DNA of 64,000 bases from Pseudomonas sp. GD03944 (lineage in GTDB: Bacteria; Pseudomonadota; Gammaproteobacteria; Pseudomonadales; Pseudomonadaceae), in contig NZ_JAOCAH010000006.1 of the NCBI RefSeq assembly GCF_029839275.1, forward strand, positions 186,001 to 250,000, read 5' to 3'. Positions 1-11,876 of the stretch are shown here, in pieces; position 1 is the first letter of the stretch; the number at the start of each line of letters is the position of its first letter. A model generated the notes under the pieces. The model had not been told where the DNA came from. It made no database searches and saw only the letters and a program-made list of their open reading frames with translations. The position numbers and the translations under genes are program-made.

Positions 1-52
1 GCGCACGGCGCACATGACAGATGTCCGCTATTTGCACCCCATCAAGCCGGCA

Positions 53-694
53 TCAGACCGGCAGTTGGCGCTTCTCGTGCACGGCGTCGACGATCCCGTA
101 CTCCAGGGCGCGCGAAGCGCTCATGAAGTAGTCACGGTTGGTGTCGCGCTCGATCACGTCCAGCGGCTGGCCGGTGTGGAACGCCAGCAGCTCGTTCAGG
201 CGCTCACGGATATAGAGGATTTCACGGGCATGGATGTCGATGTCCGACGCCTGGCCCTGGAAGCCACCCAGCGGCTGGTGAATCATCACGCGGGAGTTCG
301 GCAGGCAGAAACGCTTGCCCTTGGCGCCGCCAGCCAGCAGGAAGGCACCCATGCTGCAAGCCTGGCCGATGCAGGTGGTGGACACGTCCGCCTTGATGAA
401 CTGCATGGTGTCGTAGATCGCCATGCCGGCAGTCACTGAACCGCCCGGGGAGTTGATGTACAGGTGGATGTCCTTGTCCGGGTTTTCCGCCTCGAGGAAC
501 AACAGCTGGGCGCAGATCAGGTTGGCCATGTAGTCCTCGACCTGGCCGACCATGAAGATCACACGCTCTTTGAGCAGGCGCGAGTAGATGTCGTAGGCGC
601 GCTCACCGCGGGCCGACTGCTCGATAACCATCGGGACCAGGCCACCAGCGGCTTGGATGTCAGGCATTTGCTGCATAAAAGGATTGCGGGACAT
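53..694 (-). CDS. clpP: ATP-dependent Clp protease proteolytic subunit ClpP
   Basis: Serine peptidase of the ClpXP/ClpAP protease. It forms the 14-subunit chamber that degrades substrates unfolded by ClpX or ClpA in the cytoplasm. The 213-residue protein carries the whole family signature: the nucleophile Ser114 in GQACSMGAF, His139 in SRVMIHQP, and Asp188 in DTNRD. The ORF is open for 15 codons upstream, but the start at MSRNPF gives the standard Pseudomonas length and N-terminus. It lies 94 bp downstream of tig on the same strand, the usual tig-clpP-clpX order; clpX would lie just beyond the left edge. A strong stem-loop sits between tig and clpP. The identification is essentially certain. 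Confidence 0.98.
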   Translation of the reverse strand: MSRNPFMQQMPDIQAAGGLVPMVIEQSARGERAYDIYSRLLKERVIFMVGQVEDYMANLICAQLLFLEAENPDKDIHLYINSPGGSVTAGMAIYDTMQFIKADVSTTCIGQACSMGAFLLAGGAKGKRFCLPNSRVMIHQPLGGFQGQASDIDIHAREILYIRERLNELLAFHTGQPLDVIERDTNRDYFMSASRALEYGIVDAVHEKRQLPV

Positions 695-736
695 GTCTTG
701 GCACTCGCTCCCTAAAATAGTCATGTCACAAATACG

Positions 737-764
737 CATAAGCCAGCTCGGAGGCTGGCTTATG
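737..764 (-). terminator. Stem-loop between tig and clpP (partial terminator or processing site)
   Basis: An 11-bp perfect stem (CATAAGCCAGC pairing with GCTGGCTTATG) with a 6-nt loop follows the tig stop codon. No T-run follows on the minus strand, so it looks more like an attenuator or RNA-processing/stability element than a full terminator. It would let tig and clpP be expressed at different levels from a shared transcript. Confidence 0.55.
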
Positions 765-788
765 GCGTGTTCGAACGAGGTAAAGAAA

Positions 789-2099
789 TCAGGCGGCGCT
801 TGGAGCTTCTACCGGCTTGACAGCTTCTTCGTAAGAGACCGCTTTATCGGTCACATTGGCCTTCTGCAAAACAGTATCTACAACTTGCTCTTCGAGCACA
901 ACCGAGCGCACTTCGTTCATTTGCTGGTCGTTTTTGTAGTACCAGGCCACCACTTGCTCAGGCTCTTGGTAGGCAGACGCCATTTCCTGGATCAGCTCGC
1001 GAACGCGGGCGTCGTCCGGCTTCAGGTCGAACTGCTTGACCACTTCAGCGACGATCAGGCCCAGCACGACGCGGCGCTTGGCTTGCTCTTCGAACAGCTC
1101 GGCAGGCAGCTGGTCCGGCTTGATGTTGCCACCGAACTGCTGAACAGCCTGAACGCGCAGACGATTGACTTCGTTACCGATCAGCGCCTTCGGCACTTCG
1201 ACCGGGTTGGCAGCCAGCAGGCCGTCCATTACCTGGTTCTTGACCTTGGACTTGATGGCCTGACGCAGTTCGCGCTCCATGTTCTTGCGAACTTCGGTGC
1301 GGAAGCCTTCCAGACCGCCTTCCTTGATACCGAACAGGGCGAAGAACTCGTCGTTCAGCTCAGGCAGTTGCGGTGCGGAAACGCTGTTCACGGTGACGGT
1401 GAACTCGGCAGTTTTGCCGGCCAGGTCGAGGTTCTGGTAATCCTCAGGGAACACCGGGTTGATGACGCGCTCTTCGCCCGCCTTCACACCGACCAGGGCG
1501 TCTTCGAAGCCCGGGATCATGCGGCCGGAACCCAGCACCAGCTGGGTGCCCTTGGCGGAACCGCCGGCGAAGGCTTCACCATCGATCTTGCCAACGAAGT
1601 CGATGTTCAGCTGGTCGCCGTTTTCGGCAGCACGCTCAACGGCTTCGAAACGGGTGTTCTGCTTGCGCAGGATGTCCAGCATGTTGTCGAGGTCGGCATC
1701 GGCCACTTCAGCCTGCAGGCGCTCGATGGCGATGGAGTCGAAACCGGTCACTTCGAATTCCGGGAACACTTCGAAGGTAGCGACGTATTCCAGGTCCTTG
1801 CCCTTCTCGAAGCTCTTCGGCTCGACGGCAGGCTGGCCAGCCGGGTTCAGCTTCTGCTCGACCACGGCTTCATAGAAGGTGGCCTGGATCAGGTCGCCCA
1901 GGGCTTCCTGGCGAGCGGCGTCTTCATAACGCTGGCGAATGACACTCATCGGCACCTTGCCAGGGCGGAAGCCAGGGACCTTGGCGCGACGGGCAGTCTG
2001 CTGCAGACGCTTGTTGACTTCGGTCTCGATGCGCTCGACGGGGACGCCGACGGTCATACGGCGCTCAAGAGCAGAAGTGCTTTCAACAGAAACTTGCAT
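789..2099 (-). CDS. tig: Trigger factor (ribosome-associated chaperone, PPIase)
   Basis: Ribosome-bound folding chaperone with peptidyl-prolyl isomerase activity that meets nascent chains at the exit tunnel. The 436-residue length is normal for the family. The N-terminal domain contains the ribosome-docking signature GFRPGKVP (around residues 43-50). The FKBP-like domain follows ([21 protein letters not shown], roughly residues 150-170), and then the helical C-terminal arms. The ORF is open 21 codons further upstream, but [15 protein letters not shown] is the conserved start and lies after an AGGAATATCC ribosome-binding site. It is followed by clpP on the same strand and preceded by a sigma-70-like promoter and three tRNA genes, so read-through from the tRNA operon is possible. 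Confidence 0.98.
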   Translation of the reverse strand: MQVSVESTSALERRMTVGVPVERIETEVNKRLQQTARRAKVPGFRPGKVPMSVIRQRYEDAARQEALGDLIQATFYEAVVEQKLNPAGQPAVEPKSFEKGKDLEYVATFEVFPEFEVTGFDSIAIERLQAEVADADLDNMLDILRKQNTRFEAVERAAENGDQLNIDFVGKIDGEAFAGGSAKGTQLVLGSGRMIPGFEDALVGVKAGEERVINPVFPEDYQNLDLAGKTAEFTVTVNSVSAPQLPELNDEFFALFGIKEGGLEGFRTEVRKNMERELRQAIKSKVKNQVMDGLLAANPVEVPKALIGNEVNRLRVQAVQQFGGNIKPDQLPAELFEEQAKRRVVLGLIVAEVVKQFDLKPDDARVRELIQEMASAYQEPEQVVAWYYKNDQQMNEVRSVVLEEQVVDTVLQKANVTDKAVSYEEAVKPVEAPSAA

Positions 2100-2160
2100 G
2101 GATATTCCTCGTTGCACAGACATAAGCCGACCATTCGCCGGCCCCGAATCAAGGGCATGC

Positions 2161-2189
2161 ATTCTAGAGGGTCAATGTGCAGAAGTCAC
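2161..2189 (-). promoter_or_regulatory. Sigma-70-like promoter of tig
   Basis: On the minus strand a GTGACT -35 (plus 2184-2189) is separated by 17 bp from a TAGAAT -10 (plus 2161-2166, 5/6 to consensus), about 60 bp before the tig start codon. Assigned by eye from spacing and match. Confidence 0.5.
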
Positions 2190-2224
2190 CCTAGATGCAG
2201 GCGGCAATCGGGAGGGAGTAAAGA

Positions 2225-2309
2225 TGGTGCGGACGGAGAGACTCGAACTCTCACGCCTTGCGGCGCTGGAACCTAAATCCAGTGTGTCTACCAATTCCAC
2301 CACGTCCGC
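2225..2309 (-). tRNA. tRNA-Leu (anticodon UAG)
   Basis: An 85-nt class II tRNA with encoded CCA. The acceptor arm GCGGACG pairs with CGTCCGC. The anticodon loop TTTAGGT gives UAG between the arms CTGGA and TCCAG. A long variable arm (CGCCGCAAGGCG) and the T-arm GTTCGAGTC are present. It is the last of three tRNAs transcribed toward tig. Confidence 0.97.
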
Positions 2310-2368
2310 GTGGTAAGGCTCTTGAAACAAAAAACGCCAGGCTTTTTAGGGCCTGGCGCTTTGGAATA

Positions 2369-2444
2369 TGGGGTGGACGAAGGGGATCGAACCCTCGACA
2401 CCAGGAGCCACAATCCTGTGCTCTACCAACTGAGCTACGCCCAC
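2369..2444 (-). tRNA. tRNA-His (anticodon GUG)
   Basis: A 76-nt tRNA with encoded CCA. The anticodon loop TTGTGGC lies between CAGGA and TCCTG, giving GUG. The discriminator base is C73 and a G precedes position 1 (at plus 2445), as expected for the G-1:C73 identity element of tRNA-His. Confidence 0.97.
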
Positions 2445-2477
2445 CATATTGCATGTTGCTTGTGCCTAGCAGCCAAA

Positions 2478-2554
2478 TGGCACGCCCGGCAGGACTCGAA
2501 CCTGCGACCATCCGCTTAGAAGGCGGATGCTCTATCCAGCTGAGCTACGGGCGC
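2478..2554 (-). tRNA. tRNA-Arg (anticodon UCU)
   Basis: A 77-nt tRNA with encoded CCA. The acceptor GCGCCCG pairs with CGGGCGT (last pair G:T). The anticodon loop CTTCTAA lies between TCCGC and GCGGA, giving UCU (AGA/AGG codons). It is the first gene of the Arg-His-Leu cluster. Confidence 0.97.
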
Positions 2555-2663
2555 TTATCCATCTGCAGATGCAGACTTAAAGCTTTCGGCGTTGACGCCA
2601 CCCCAAGGGGCTTTGCCTCTGCCGTCTTACCCAGCGACTGGCTGTGCTCGACAAGCGGGGCGA

Positions 2664-2692
2664 ATGTTATAGAGGCTCCCACAGGTCGTCAA
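2664..2692 (-). promoter_or_regulatory. Promoter of the tRNA cluster
   Basis: On the minus strand TTGACG (plus 2687-2692) precedes a TATAAC/TAACAT region (plus 2664-2671; spacing 15 or 17 depending on the hexamer chosen). It is followed by a GC-rich discriminator (CGCCCCGC), the pattern of stable-RNA promoters under stringent control. The tRNA-Arg 5' end is about 110 bp downstream. The rest of the 2555-2824 gap shows no other recognisable element. Confidence 0.5.
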
Positions 2693-2824
2693 CAGAAAAT
2701 TCAAAAAAAATTCAGCGATTTAAAGGGGTTACGCGAAAACACCGGCGCGCGCCTTTGCCCCATCGCATGGCCATGCGAGAATGCGCCTCCTTTTTCCACC
2801 CTTTCTTATGGTTAACCAAGCGTA

Positions 2825-3679
2825 ATGACCGCAAAACTGATCGACGGCAAAGCGATCGCCGCCAGCCTCCGCCAGCAGATCGCTCAACGTGTCGCCGAGC
2901 GACGCCAGCAAGGCCTCCGTGCACCGGGCCTGGCGGTGATCCTGGTGGGCAGCGACCCGGCTTCCCAGGTTTATGTCTCGCACAAGCGCAAAGATTGTGA
3001 GGAAGTCGGCTTCGTTTCCCAGGCCTACGACCTGCCAGCCAGCACCACCCAGGCCGACCTGCTGGCCTTGATTGACCGCCTTAATGAAGAGCCGACCATC
3101 GACGGCATTCTGGTTCAGTTGCCGCTGCCCGAGCACCTGGACGCCTCCCTGCTGCTGGAGCGCATCCGTCCGGACAAGGACGTCGATGGCTTCCACCCCT
3201 ACAACATCGGCCGCCTGGCCCAGCGCATGCCGCTGCTGCGCCCCTGCACCCCCAAAGGCATCATGACCCTGCTGCAGAGCACCGGTGTCGACCTTTATGG
3301 GCTGCACGCCGTTGTCGTCGGCGCGTCGAACATCGTCGGGCGCCCCATGGCCATGGAGCTGCTGCTGGGTGGCTGCACCGTGACCGTGACCCATCGCTTC
3401 ACCAAGGACCTGGCTGGCCACGTGGCCCAGGCCGATATCGTCGTGGTCGCCGCCGGCAAGCCGGGCCTGGTCAAAGGCGAGTGGATCAAGGAAGGTGCGA
3501 TCGTCATCGACGTCGGCATCAACCGCCAGGAAGACGGCAAGCTGATCGGCGACGTGGTGTATGACACCGCCCTGCCCCGCGCTGGCTGGATCACCCCAGT
3601 GCCTGGCGGCGTAGGCCCGATGACCCGCGCCTGCCTGCTGGAGAACACCCTGCACGCCGCTGAGCACCTGCATCAGTAA
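2825..3679 (+). CDS. folD: Bifunctional methylenetetrahydrofolate dehydrogenase / methenyltetrahydrofolate cyclohydrolase
   Basis: Interconverts 5,10-methylene-THF, 5,10-methenyl-THF and 10-formyl-THF using NADP, supplying one-carbon units for purines and formyl-Met-tRNA. The 284-residue length is typical. The catalytic region has the YVxxK motif (Tyr50, Lys54), and the conserved PLPEHLD and DVDGFHPYN segments lie near residues 99-125. The NADP-binding half carries [13 protein letters not shown] and ends with the family signature [16 protein letters not shown]. The start after the tRNA spacer is unambiguous. A strong bidirectional terminator follows and separates it from the convergent ABC operon. 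Confidence 0.98.
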   Translation: MTAKLIDGKAIAASLRQQIAQRVAERRQQGLRAPGLAVILVGSDPASQVYVSHKRKDCEEVGFVSQAYDLPASTTQADLLALIDRLNEEPTIDGILVQLPLPEHLDASLLLERIRPDKDVDGFHPYNIGRLAQRMPLLRPCTPKGIMTLLQSTGVDLYGLHAVVVGASNIVGRPMAMELLLGGCTVTVTHRFTKDLAGHVAQADIVVVAAGKPGLVKGEWIKEGAIVIDVGINRQEDGKLIGDVVYDTALPRAGWITPVPGGVGPMTRACLLENTLHAAEHLHQ

Positions 3680-3689
3680 GCGCTGCACT

Positions 3690-3733
3690 CGGCAATAAAA
3701 AACGGCACCCGAGGGTGCCGTTTTTTATTGCCG
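3690..3733. terminator. Bidirectional rho-independent terminator
   Basis: A GC stem (CGGCACC/GGTGCCG) is flanked by A-run/T-run arms that extend the pairing (CGGCAATAAAAAA / TTTTTTATTGCCG). It works in both directions between folD (plus) and the convergent ABC substrate-binding gene (minus). Confidence 0.93.
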
Positions 3734-3810
3734 TTGAAACCAGGATCGGGGGCTAGCCGCAATACGCCCATCGAACGCATCGCGGCTAAAGCACCGCCTG
3801 CCGCGCCACC

Positions 3811-5553
<1,743 letters not shown>

Positions 5554-5604
5554 AGAGACCTCCATCTCTGGGTATGGGGAGAGGTGATTCGCCGGCAGGC
5601 CGAA

Positions 5605-5877
5605 TCACCCCCAACGCATCACTGCAAACAGCCACAGCAGGGACAGCACCGAGGCTATCCAGACACTCCAATCGGTCGCGCCCACCACCAGCAGGTGCAG
5701 GTAGGCGCTGCCGAGCAGACCGATGAACAGCCGATCACCACGGGTCGTGGCGATCGGCAGGAAGCCCTTGCGTTCCACGCAAGGGTTGCGGATTTCCAGC
5801 AGCGTCATGCCGGCCAGCAGCACGGCGATGGTGCCGAAGAACAAGGCGGTGGGCAGGGTCCAGGCCATCCAGCTCAT
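5605..5877 (-). CDS. DUF2160 family small membrane protein
   Basis: A 90-residue protein with about three hydrophobic segments (ALFFGTIAVLLAGM near residues 10-25, then LFIGLLGSAYLHLLVV and WIASVLSLLWLF) and a conserved central EIRNPCVERKGFLPI stretch. DUF2160 proteins occur almost only inside GlpV-type ABC operons; their role is unknown, possibly an accessory membrane subunit. The start at MSWMAW is preferred over an upstream in-frame GTG/ATG because it follows the permease stop by about 10 bp, as in an operon. It sits between the permease and the binding protein genes. Confidence 0.8.
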   Translation of the reverse strand: MSWMAWTLPTALFFGTIAVLLAGMTLLEIRNPCVERKGFLPIATTRGDRLFIGLLGSAYLHLLVVGATDWSVWIASVLSLLWLFAVMRWG

Positions 5878-5887
5878 GACAGTCTCC

Positions 5888-6685
5888 TCAGACCCGGCCC
5901 AGGGCGAAGCCCTTGGCCACGTGGTTACGGACAAACCAGATCACCAGCATGCCTGGCAGGATAGTCAGCACACCGGCAGCCGCCAGTACGCCCCAGTCGA
6001 TTCCCGAGGCCGACACCGTACGCGTCATCACCGCGACGATCGGCTTGGCGTCGACCGAGGTCAGGGTCCGTGCCAGCAACAGCTCGACCCAGGAGAACAT
6101 GAAGCAGAAGAACGCCGTGACGCCGATCCCCGAACCGATCAGCGGGATGAAAATCTTCACGAAGAACTTGGGAAAGCTGTAGCCGTCGATGTAAGCCGTC
6201 TCGTCGATCTCTTTCGGCACCCCGGACATGAAGCCTTCGAGAATCCACACCGCCAGCGGCACGTTGAACAGGCAGTGCGCCAGCGCCACGGCGATGTGCG
6301 TATCGAACAGGCCGATCGAGGAATACAGCTGGAAGAACGGCAGCAGGAACACCGCCGGCGGCGCCATGCGGTTGGTCAGCAACCAGAAGAACAGGTGCTT
6401 GTCGCCGAGGAAGCGATAACGCGAGAAGGCGTAGGCCGCCGGCAGCGCGACGCTCAGGGAAATCACCGTGTTCAGCGTCACGTAGTACAGCGAGTTGAGG
6501 TAGCCCTCGTACCAGGCCGGGTCGGTGAAGATCACCTTGTAGTTGTCCAGGGTGAAGCCCTGGGGCCACAGGGTCAGGCCGCCGAGAATCTCGGTATTGC
6601 TCTTGAACGACATGTTCAACAGCCAGTAGATCGGCACCAGCAGGAACAGGATGTACAGCACGAGCACCAGACGTTTACGGATCAT
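5888..6685 (-). CDS. ABC transporter permease, MalG/GlpQ type
   Basis: A 265-residue inner-membrane subunit with six predicted helices, beginning LVLVLYILFLLVPIYWLL. The EAA loop that docks on the ATPases is visible late in the protein (EIDETAYIDGYSFPKFFVKIFIPL, roughly residues 165-188, with the conserved Glu-Ala-Gly region as ETAYIDG). Length and layout are those of the second permease of carbohydrate importers. It lies 10 bp after the upstream permease and is presumably translated from the same mRNA. Confidence 0.9.
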   Translation of the reverse strand: MIRKRLVLVLYILFLLVPIYWLLNMSFKSNTEILGGLTLWPQGFTLDNYKVIFTDPAWYEGYLNSLYYVTLNTVISLSVALPAAYAFSRYRFLGDKHLFFWLLTNRMAPPAVFLLPFFQLYSSIGLFDTHIAVALAHCLFNVPLAVWILEGFMSGVPKEIDETAYIDGYSFPKFFVKIFIPLIGSGIGVTAFFCFMFSWVELLLARTLTSVDAKPIVAVMTRTVSASGIDWGVLAAAGVLTILPGMLVIWFVRNHVAKGFALGRV

Positions 6686-6695
6686 CGTGGCGGCC

Positions 6696-7555
6696 TCAGC
6701 GAGTTTTGTCGTCGTGGGTCATGGCGGTATAGAACAGCCAGGACACCAGCAGGATGATCAGGAAGTACACCAGCGAGAACGCGGCTGCCGGCCCCAGGTC
6801 GAACTGCCCCACCGCCATCTGCGTCAGGGTCTGGCTGAGGAAGGTGGTGGCGTTGCCCGGCCCGCCGCCGGTGAGCACGAACGGCTCGGTGTAGATCATG
6901 AAACTGTCCATGAAGCGCAGCATCACGGCGATCAGCAGCACGCTCTTGAGCTTGGGCAGCTGGATATGCCGGAACACCGCCCAGGCCGAGGCCCGGTCGA
7001 TGCGCGCCGCCTGGTAGTACACGTCGGGGATGGCCCGCAGTCCGGAATAGCACAGCAGCGCCACCAGCGAGGTCCAGTGCCAGACGTCCATCACCAGCAC
7101 CGTGACCCAGGCGTCCGCCGTGTTGGAGGCATAGTTGTAGCTGATGCCTAGGGCGTTCAGCGTCCACCCCAGCAAGCCGATGTCGGCCCGGCCGAAGATC
7201 TGCCAGATGGTGCCGACCACGTTCCATGGGATCAGCAGCGGGATCGCCATGAGGATCAGCACCAGTGACGACCAGCGGCCCTTGGTCGGCATGGTCAGGG
7301 CGATGGCGATGCCCAGGGGAATCTCGATCAGCAGCACGCAACCGGAAAAGATGAACTGGCGCAGCAGCGAATCGTGCAGGCGCGGGTCCTGCAGCACCTG
7401 GCGGTACCAGTCGGCGCCGACGAAGAAGCGGCTGGACGGGTCGAAGATGTCCTGCACCGAGTAGTTGACCACCGTCATCATCGGCACGATGGCGCTGAAC
7501 GCCACCAGCAGGAACACCGGCAGTACCAGCCACCAGGCCTTGTTGTTCTGGATCT

Positions 7556-7559
<4 letters not shown>
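6696..7559 (-). CDS. ABC transporter permease, MalF/GlpP type
   Basis: A 287-residue inner-membrane permease starting with a Lys-rich N-terminus and helix WWLVLPVFLLVAFSAIVPMM. The EAA loop is YYQAARIDRASAWAVFRHIQLPKL. It would pair with the following permease to form the heterodimeric channel. Its start codon overlaps the end of the upstream ATPase gene by 4 bp (ATGA), indicating translational coupling. Confidence 0.9.
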
Positions 7560-8652
<1,093 letters not shown>

Positions 8653-8653
<1 letters not shown>

Positions 8654-9747
8654 CAGGCAGTCCTCCCCAGGCGACGGCTCGGCGCCTGGACCAGGCGCCC
8701 CTCGGTATCGAACACGAACAGCTTGTGGGTCGGGATGTAGATCAGGATCGGCGTGTCCACGTCGTACTCGTGCACCCCCGGCAGGTGCAGCACCAGTACG
8801 AACTGCTCGTTGCGCACGTGCAGAAAGGTTTCCGAGCCGCTGATCTCGGCCAATTCGACCGTCACCGCCAACTCCAGGTCATCGTCGTTGGACGGCACCA
8901 GGCCGATATGGCTGGGACGCACGCCAAAGCGGTAGGCCCCTTCGGCGATGCTCCTGAGGTCGGGGTTGAGCGGAAAATGCACGGCATCGGCGAAGCTCAC
9001 CTCGGTGCCACTGATGCGCCCGGGCATCAGGTTGATCGGCGGCTCGGAAAACAGCTCCGCGGCCAGCACCTGTTGCGGCTGGTGGTACACCTCGGCGGTC
9101 TTGCCGCTCTGGATCACCCGCCCTTGATGCAGGATGGTGGTGGTGCCGCCCAGGGCCAGGGCCTCGTTGGGCTCGGTGGTGGCGTAGATGGCAATGGTGT
9201 GGCGCAGCTGGAACAGCTCGCGCATTTCCTGGCGCAGCTCTTCGCGCAGCTTGTAATCGAGGTTCACCAGCGGCTCGTCGAACAGGATCAGCGAGGCGTC
9301 CTTGATCAGCGCCCGGGCCATCGCCGTGCGCTGCTGCTGCCCGCCCGACAGCTCCAGCGGGTAGCGCTGGAGCAGCCCCTCGATGCGCAGCATGCGCGCG
9401 GTGCTCTGCACCTTCTCGACGATTTCCGCCTGGCTGACCTTGGCCTGGCGCAGCGGCGAGGCGATGTTCTCGAACACCGTCATGGTCGGGTAGTTGATGA
9501 ACTGCTGATAGACCATCGACACGTTGCGCTGGCGCACCGGCACCTGGGTGACATCGGCGCCATTCATCAGGATGCGACCACTGGTCGGCCGGTCCAGCCC
9601 CGCCATCAGGCGCATCAGGCTGGTCTTGCCGGCCAGCGTGCGGCCGAGCAGGACGTTGAACGAACCGGGTTCGAAGCTCAGGCAGGCGTCGTCGATATGC
9701 ACCTGGCCATCGACGACACGGGTAACGTGCTCCAGCGTAAGCGACAT
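8653..9747 (-). CDS. ABC transporter ATPase lacking the H-loop histidine (GlpS-like)
   Basis: A 364-residue nucleotide-binding subunit and first gene of the operon. The P-loop reads GRTLAGKTS (fits GxxxxGKT), the Q-loop is VYQQF, the signature LSGGQQQR is perfect and Walker B is ILFDEP. The switch His is absent: the usual VTHD position reads ATTE in IYATTEPNEAL. The C-terminal half is a MalK-type beta domain. A good ribosome-binding site (AAAGGACAGGCC before ATG) and a sigma-54 promoter precede it. The motif losses complement those of the second ATPase. Confidence 0.92.
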
Positions 9748-9794
9748 GGCCTGTCCTTTTCTTGTTGTGGCGCCCTTCGGTTTCGAACTTCAAG

Positions 9795-9810
9795 AGCGAC
9801 TTCCGTGCCA
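9795..9810 (-). promoter_or_regulatory. Sigma-54 (-24/-12) promoter of the ABC operon
   Basis: The minus strand reads TGGCACGGAAGTCGCT. It matches the RpoN consensus TGGCACG-N4-TTGCA at every position of the -24 block and at T, G and C of the -12 block, with exactly 10 nt between the GG and GC doublets. It lies about 48 bp before the first ATPase start codon, and a sigma-54 activator is encoded divergently next to it. Confidence 0.85.
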
Positions 9811-9887
9811 AGCACCCAAACAACAGAACAAGTCATTGATTTAGCTGGATATGGATAAAAATTCGACAGGACGAAGGCGCGCCTCCC

Positions 9888-9967
9888 TGAACAAAAATGA
9901 ACAACGGGATGTGAACAATTGAACACATCACCCGTTGACATTGAACAGTAATGAACAACACTGAACC
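9888..9967. repeat. Array of TGAACA direct repeats, probable activator-binding region
   Basis: TGAACA occurs on the plus strand at 9888, 9898, 9912, 9920, 9942 and 9952, with a seventh near-copy (TGAACC) at 9962. Four intervals are 10 bp or about two turns (22 bp), so many copies face the same side of the helix. The array lies roughly 80-155 bp upstream of the -24 element, where enhancer sites for sigma-54 activators normally lie. It also precedes the regulator gene, so it may mediate autoregulation. The factor is inferred, not shown. Confidence 0.6.
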
Positions 9968-10019
9968 CACCCGGCGAAGACCGCGCAGTACAACAATAAG
10001 AACAGCGAGAACGTGACCC

Positions 10020-11867
10020 ATGAACCAGGCCGCCCGCGCCCTGCCCCACGACACCATCATCCAGGACTCCTGGGCGCGCTGCCGCGACTTCGGCCTGACC
10101 CACCAGAGCGCCCCCAGCTTCGGCAGCCCGGCCCAGGGCGAGGTCTCGGCCCTGCTGGAAAGCCAGCACGCGCTGGTGCAGACCACCCACCAGGAAGTGC
10201 TGCCCTACTACGGCAACATCGTCGCCAACTCCAACTGCCTGATCATGCTCGCCGACCACCAGGGCCAGGTGCTGCAGTCCTGGGGCGATCGCCGTTTCGT
10301 GGAGCCGAGCCAGGCCGCCGGCTTCGTCGCTGGCGCCCGCTGGCTGGAACGCTACACCGGCACCAACGCCATCGGCACGGCACTGAGCTGCGGACAGGCG
10401 GTGCATATCCAGCATGACGAGCACTTCCTCAAGGCCAACCGCTTCATGACCGGTTCGGCCTCGCCGATCTTCGACGAGCAACGGCAGATGATCGCGGTGC
10501 TCGATGTATCCAGCGACAGCTACCTGCCGCCGTCGCACACCCTGGGCATGGTGAAGATGATGAGCCAGTCGGTGGAGAACCGGCTGATCCTCAACCTGTT
10601 CCAGGGCCGCTACTTCCAGCTGACCTTCAACACCAGCCTGACCAACCTCGACAGCCCCTGGGCCGGCCTGCTGATCTTCGATGACCAGGGCCAGGTGGTC
10701 TCGGCCAACCGCCGTGCCGATAACCTGCTTGGCGTGGGCCTGACCCGGGTCAACATCGACAGCCTGTTCGATGTCCCCCTGCAACAGTTGCTCAACCAGC
10801 CCGACGGCCAGCCGTTCAACCTGCGGGCCGGCGGGCGCTTTCGCTTTCACGCCCAGGTCCGCCGCCCGCTCCAGGCCGCGCCGATCCAGGCCCGGGATTT
10901 TCGCCCCAGCCGTACCGAGCAACCGGCCACCGCCTTCACCCTGGCCTCGATCAACCTGGGCGACCCCCGCGTGGAAAAGGCCGTGCGCCAGGCCGAGCGC
11001 CTGCTGGAGAAAGACATCCCGATCCTGGTCCACGGCGAGACCGGCGTCGGCAAGGAAATCTTCGTCAAGGCCCTGCACCACGCCAGTTCCCGCGCCAGCC
11101 AGCCGTACATCGCGGTGAACTGCGCGGCGATTCCCGCCGAGCTGGTGGAGTCCGAGCTGTTCGGTTACGAAAAAGGCGCCTTCACCGGGGCCAACCAGAA
11201 AGGCAGCATCGGCCTGATACGCAAGGCCCACAAAGGCACGCTGTTCCTCGATGAAGTGGGCGACATGCCGCTGCGCGTCCAGGCCCGCCTGCTGCGGGTG
11301 CTGCAGGAACGCTGCGTGCAGCCCCTGGGCAGCAGCGAGCTGTACCCGGTGGACATCCGCCTGATCTCGGCCACCAACCGCCCCCTGCGCCAGGACGTCG
11401 ACAGCGGCCTGTTCCGCGCCGACCTGTATTACCGCATCAGCGGCCTCAACCTGGAGCTGCCGCCGCTGCGCGAACGCACCGACAAGGCCGCGATGTTCCA
11501 GCGCATCTGGGAACACCATCGCGAACCGCAACAATGGGCCGGCCTCAGCCGCGAGGTGCTGGCCCTGTTCGAGCGCCACCCCTGGCCGGGCAACCTGCGC
11601 CAGTTGAGCAGCGTGCTGCAGATTGCTCTCGCCATGGCCGAGGACCAGCCCATCCGCCCGGAGCACCTGCCCGACGATTTCCTCGCCGACCTGCAACTGC
11701 CGGCCGCCGACCCCGCACCGGCGCCCGTGGCCACCCTGCCGAGCGTCGATGACCTGGCCGGCCGCTATCAGGCCTGCGGCGGCAACATCTCGCACCTGGC
11801 GCGCAGCCTGGGGGTCAGCCGCAACACCCTCTACAAGCGCCTCAAGGCGCAGGGGCTGAAAGTCTGA
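10020..11867 (+). CDS. Sigma-54-dependent transcriptional activator (AcoR-like, GAF-AAA+-Fis HTH)
   Basis: A 615-residue enhancer-binding protein. The N-terminal third resembles the GAF sensor part of AcoR-type activators (IVANSNCLIMLADHQGQVL; ERYTGTNAIGTAL). The central AAA+ domain has Walker A GETGVGKE near residue 339, the sigma-54-contacting GAFTGA loop near residue 386 and Walker B TLFLDEV. The C-terminal Fis-type helix-turn-helix reads GNISHLARSLGVSRNTLYKRLK. It is divergent from the ABC operon, whose promoter is of the sigma-54 type, so it is almost certainly its activator. The effector is unknown, presumably the transported compound or a derivative. P. putida has a similar regulator-transporter arrangement. 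Confidence 0.93.
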   Translation: MNQAARALPHDTIIQDSWARCRDFGLTHQSAPSFGSPAQGEVSALLESQHALVQTTHQEVLPYYGNIVANSNCLIMLADHQGQVLQSWGDRRFVEPSQAAGFVAGARWLERYTGTNAIGTALSCGQAVHIQHDEHFLKANRFMTGSASPIFDEQRQMIAVLDVSSDSYLPPSHTLGMVKMMSQSVENRLILNLFQGRYFQLTFNTSLTNLDSPWAGLLIFDDQGQVVSANRRADNLLGVGLTRVNIDSLFDVPLQQLLNQPDGQPFNLRAGGRFRFHAQVRRPLQAAPIQARDFRPSRTEQPATAFTLASINLGDPRVEKAVRQAERLLEKDIPILVHGETGVGKEIFVKALHHASSRASQPYIAVNCAAIPAELVESELFGYEKGAFTGANQKGSIGLIRKAHKGTLFLDEVGDMPLRVQARLLRVLQERCVQPLGSSELYPVDIRLISATNRPLRQDVDSGLFRADLYYRISGLNLELPPLRERTDKAAMFQRIWEHHREPQQWAGLSREVLALFERHPWPGNLRQLSSVLQIALAMAEDQPIRPEHLPDDFLADLQLPAADPAPAPVATLPSVDDLAGRYQACGGNISHLARSLGVSRNTLYKRLKAQGLKV

Positions 11868-11876
11868 GGCCAGGCC

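Noticed and set aside
657..2276. A 539-codon open frame on the plus strand antisense to tig
   Set aside because: It runs opposite a certain gene, resembles no protein family and is a by-product of high G+C third positions. Similar long antisense frames opposite the sigma-54 regulator, polB, tssK and mexF were dropped for the same reason.
2225..2554. tRNA cluster as an integration site for an island
   Set aside because: No integrase gene or duplicated tRNA 3' end was found nearby; flanking genes are housekeeping and in conserved order.
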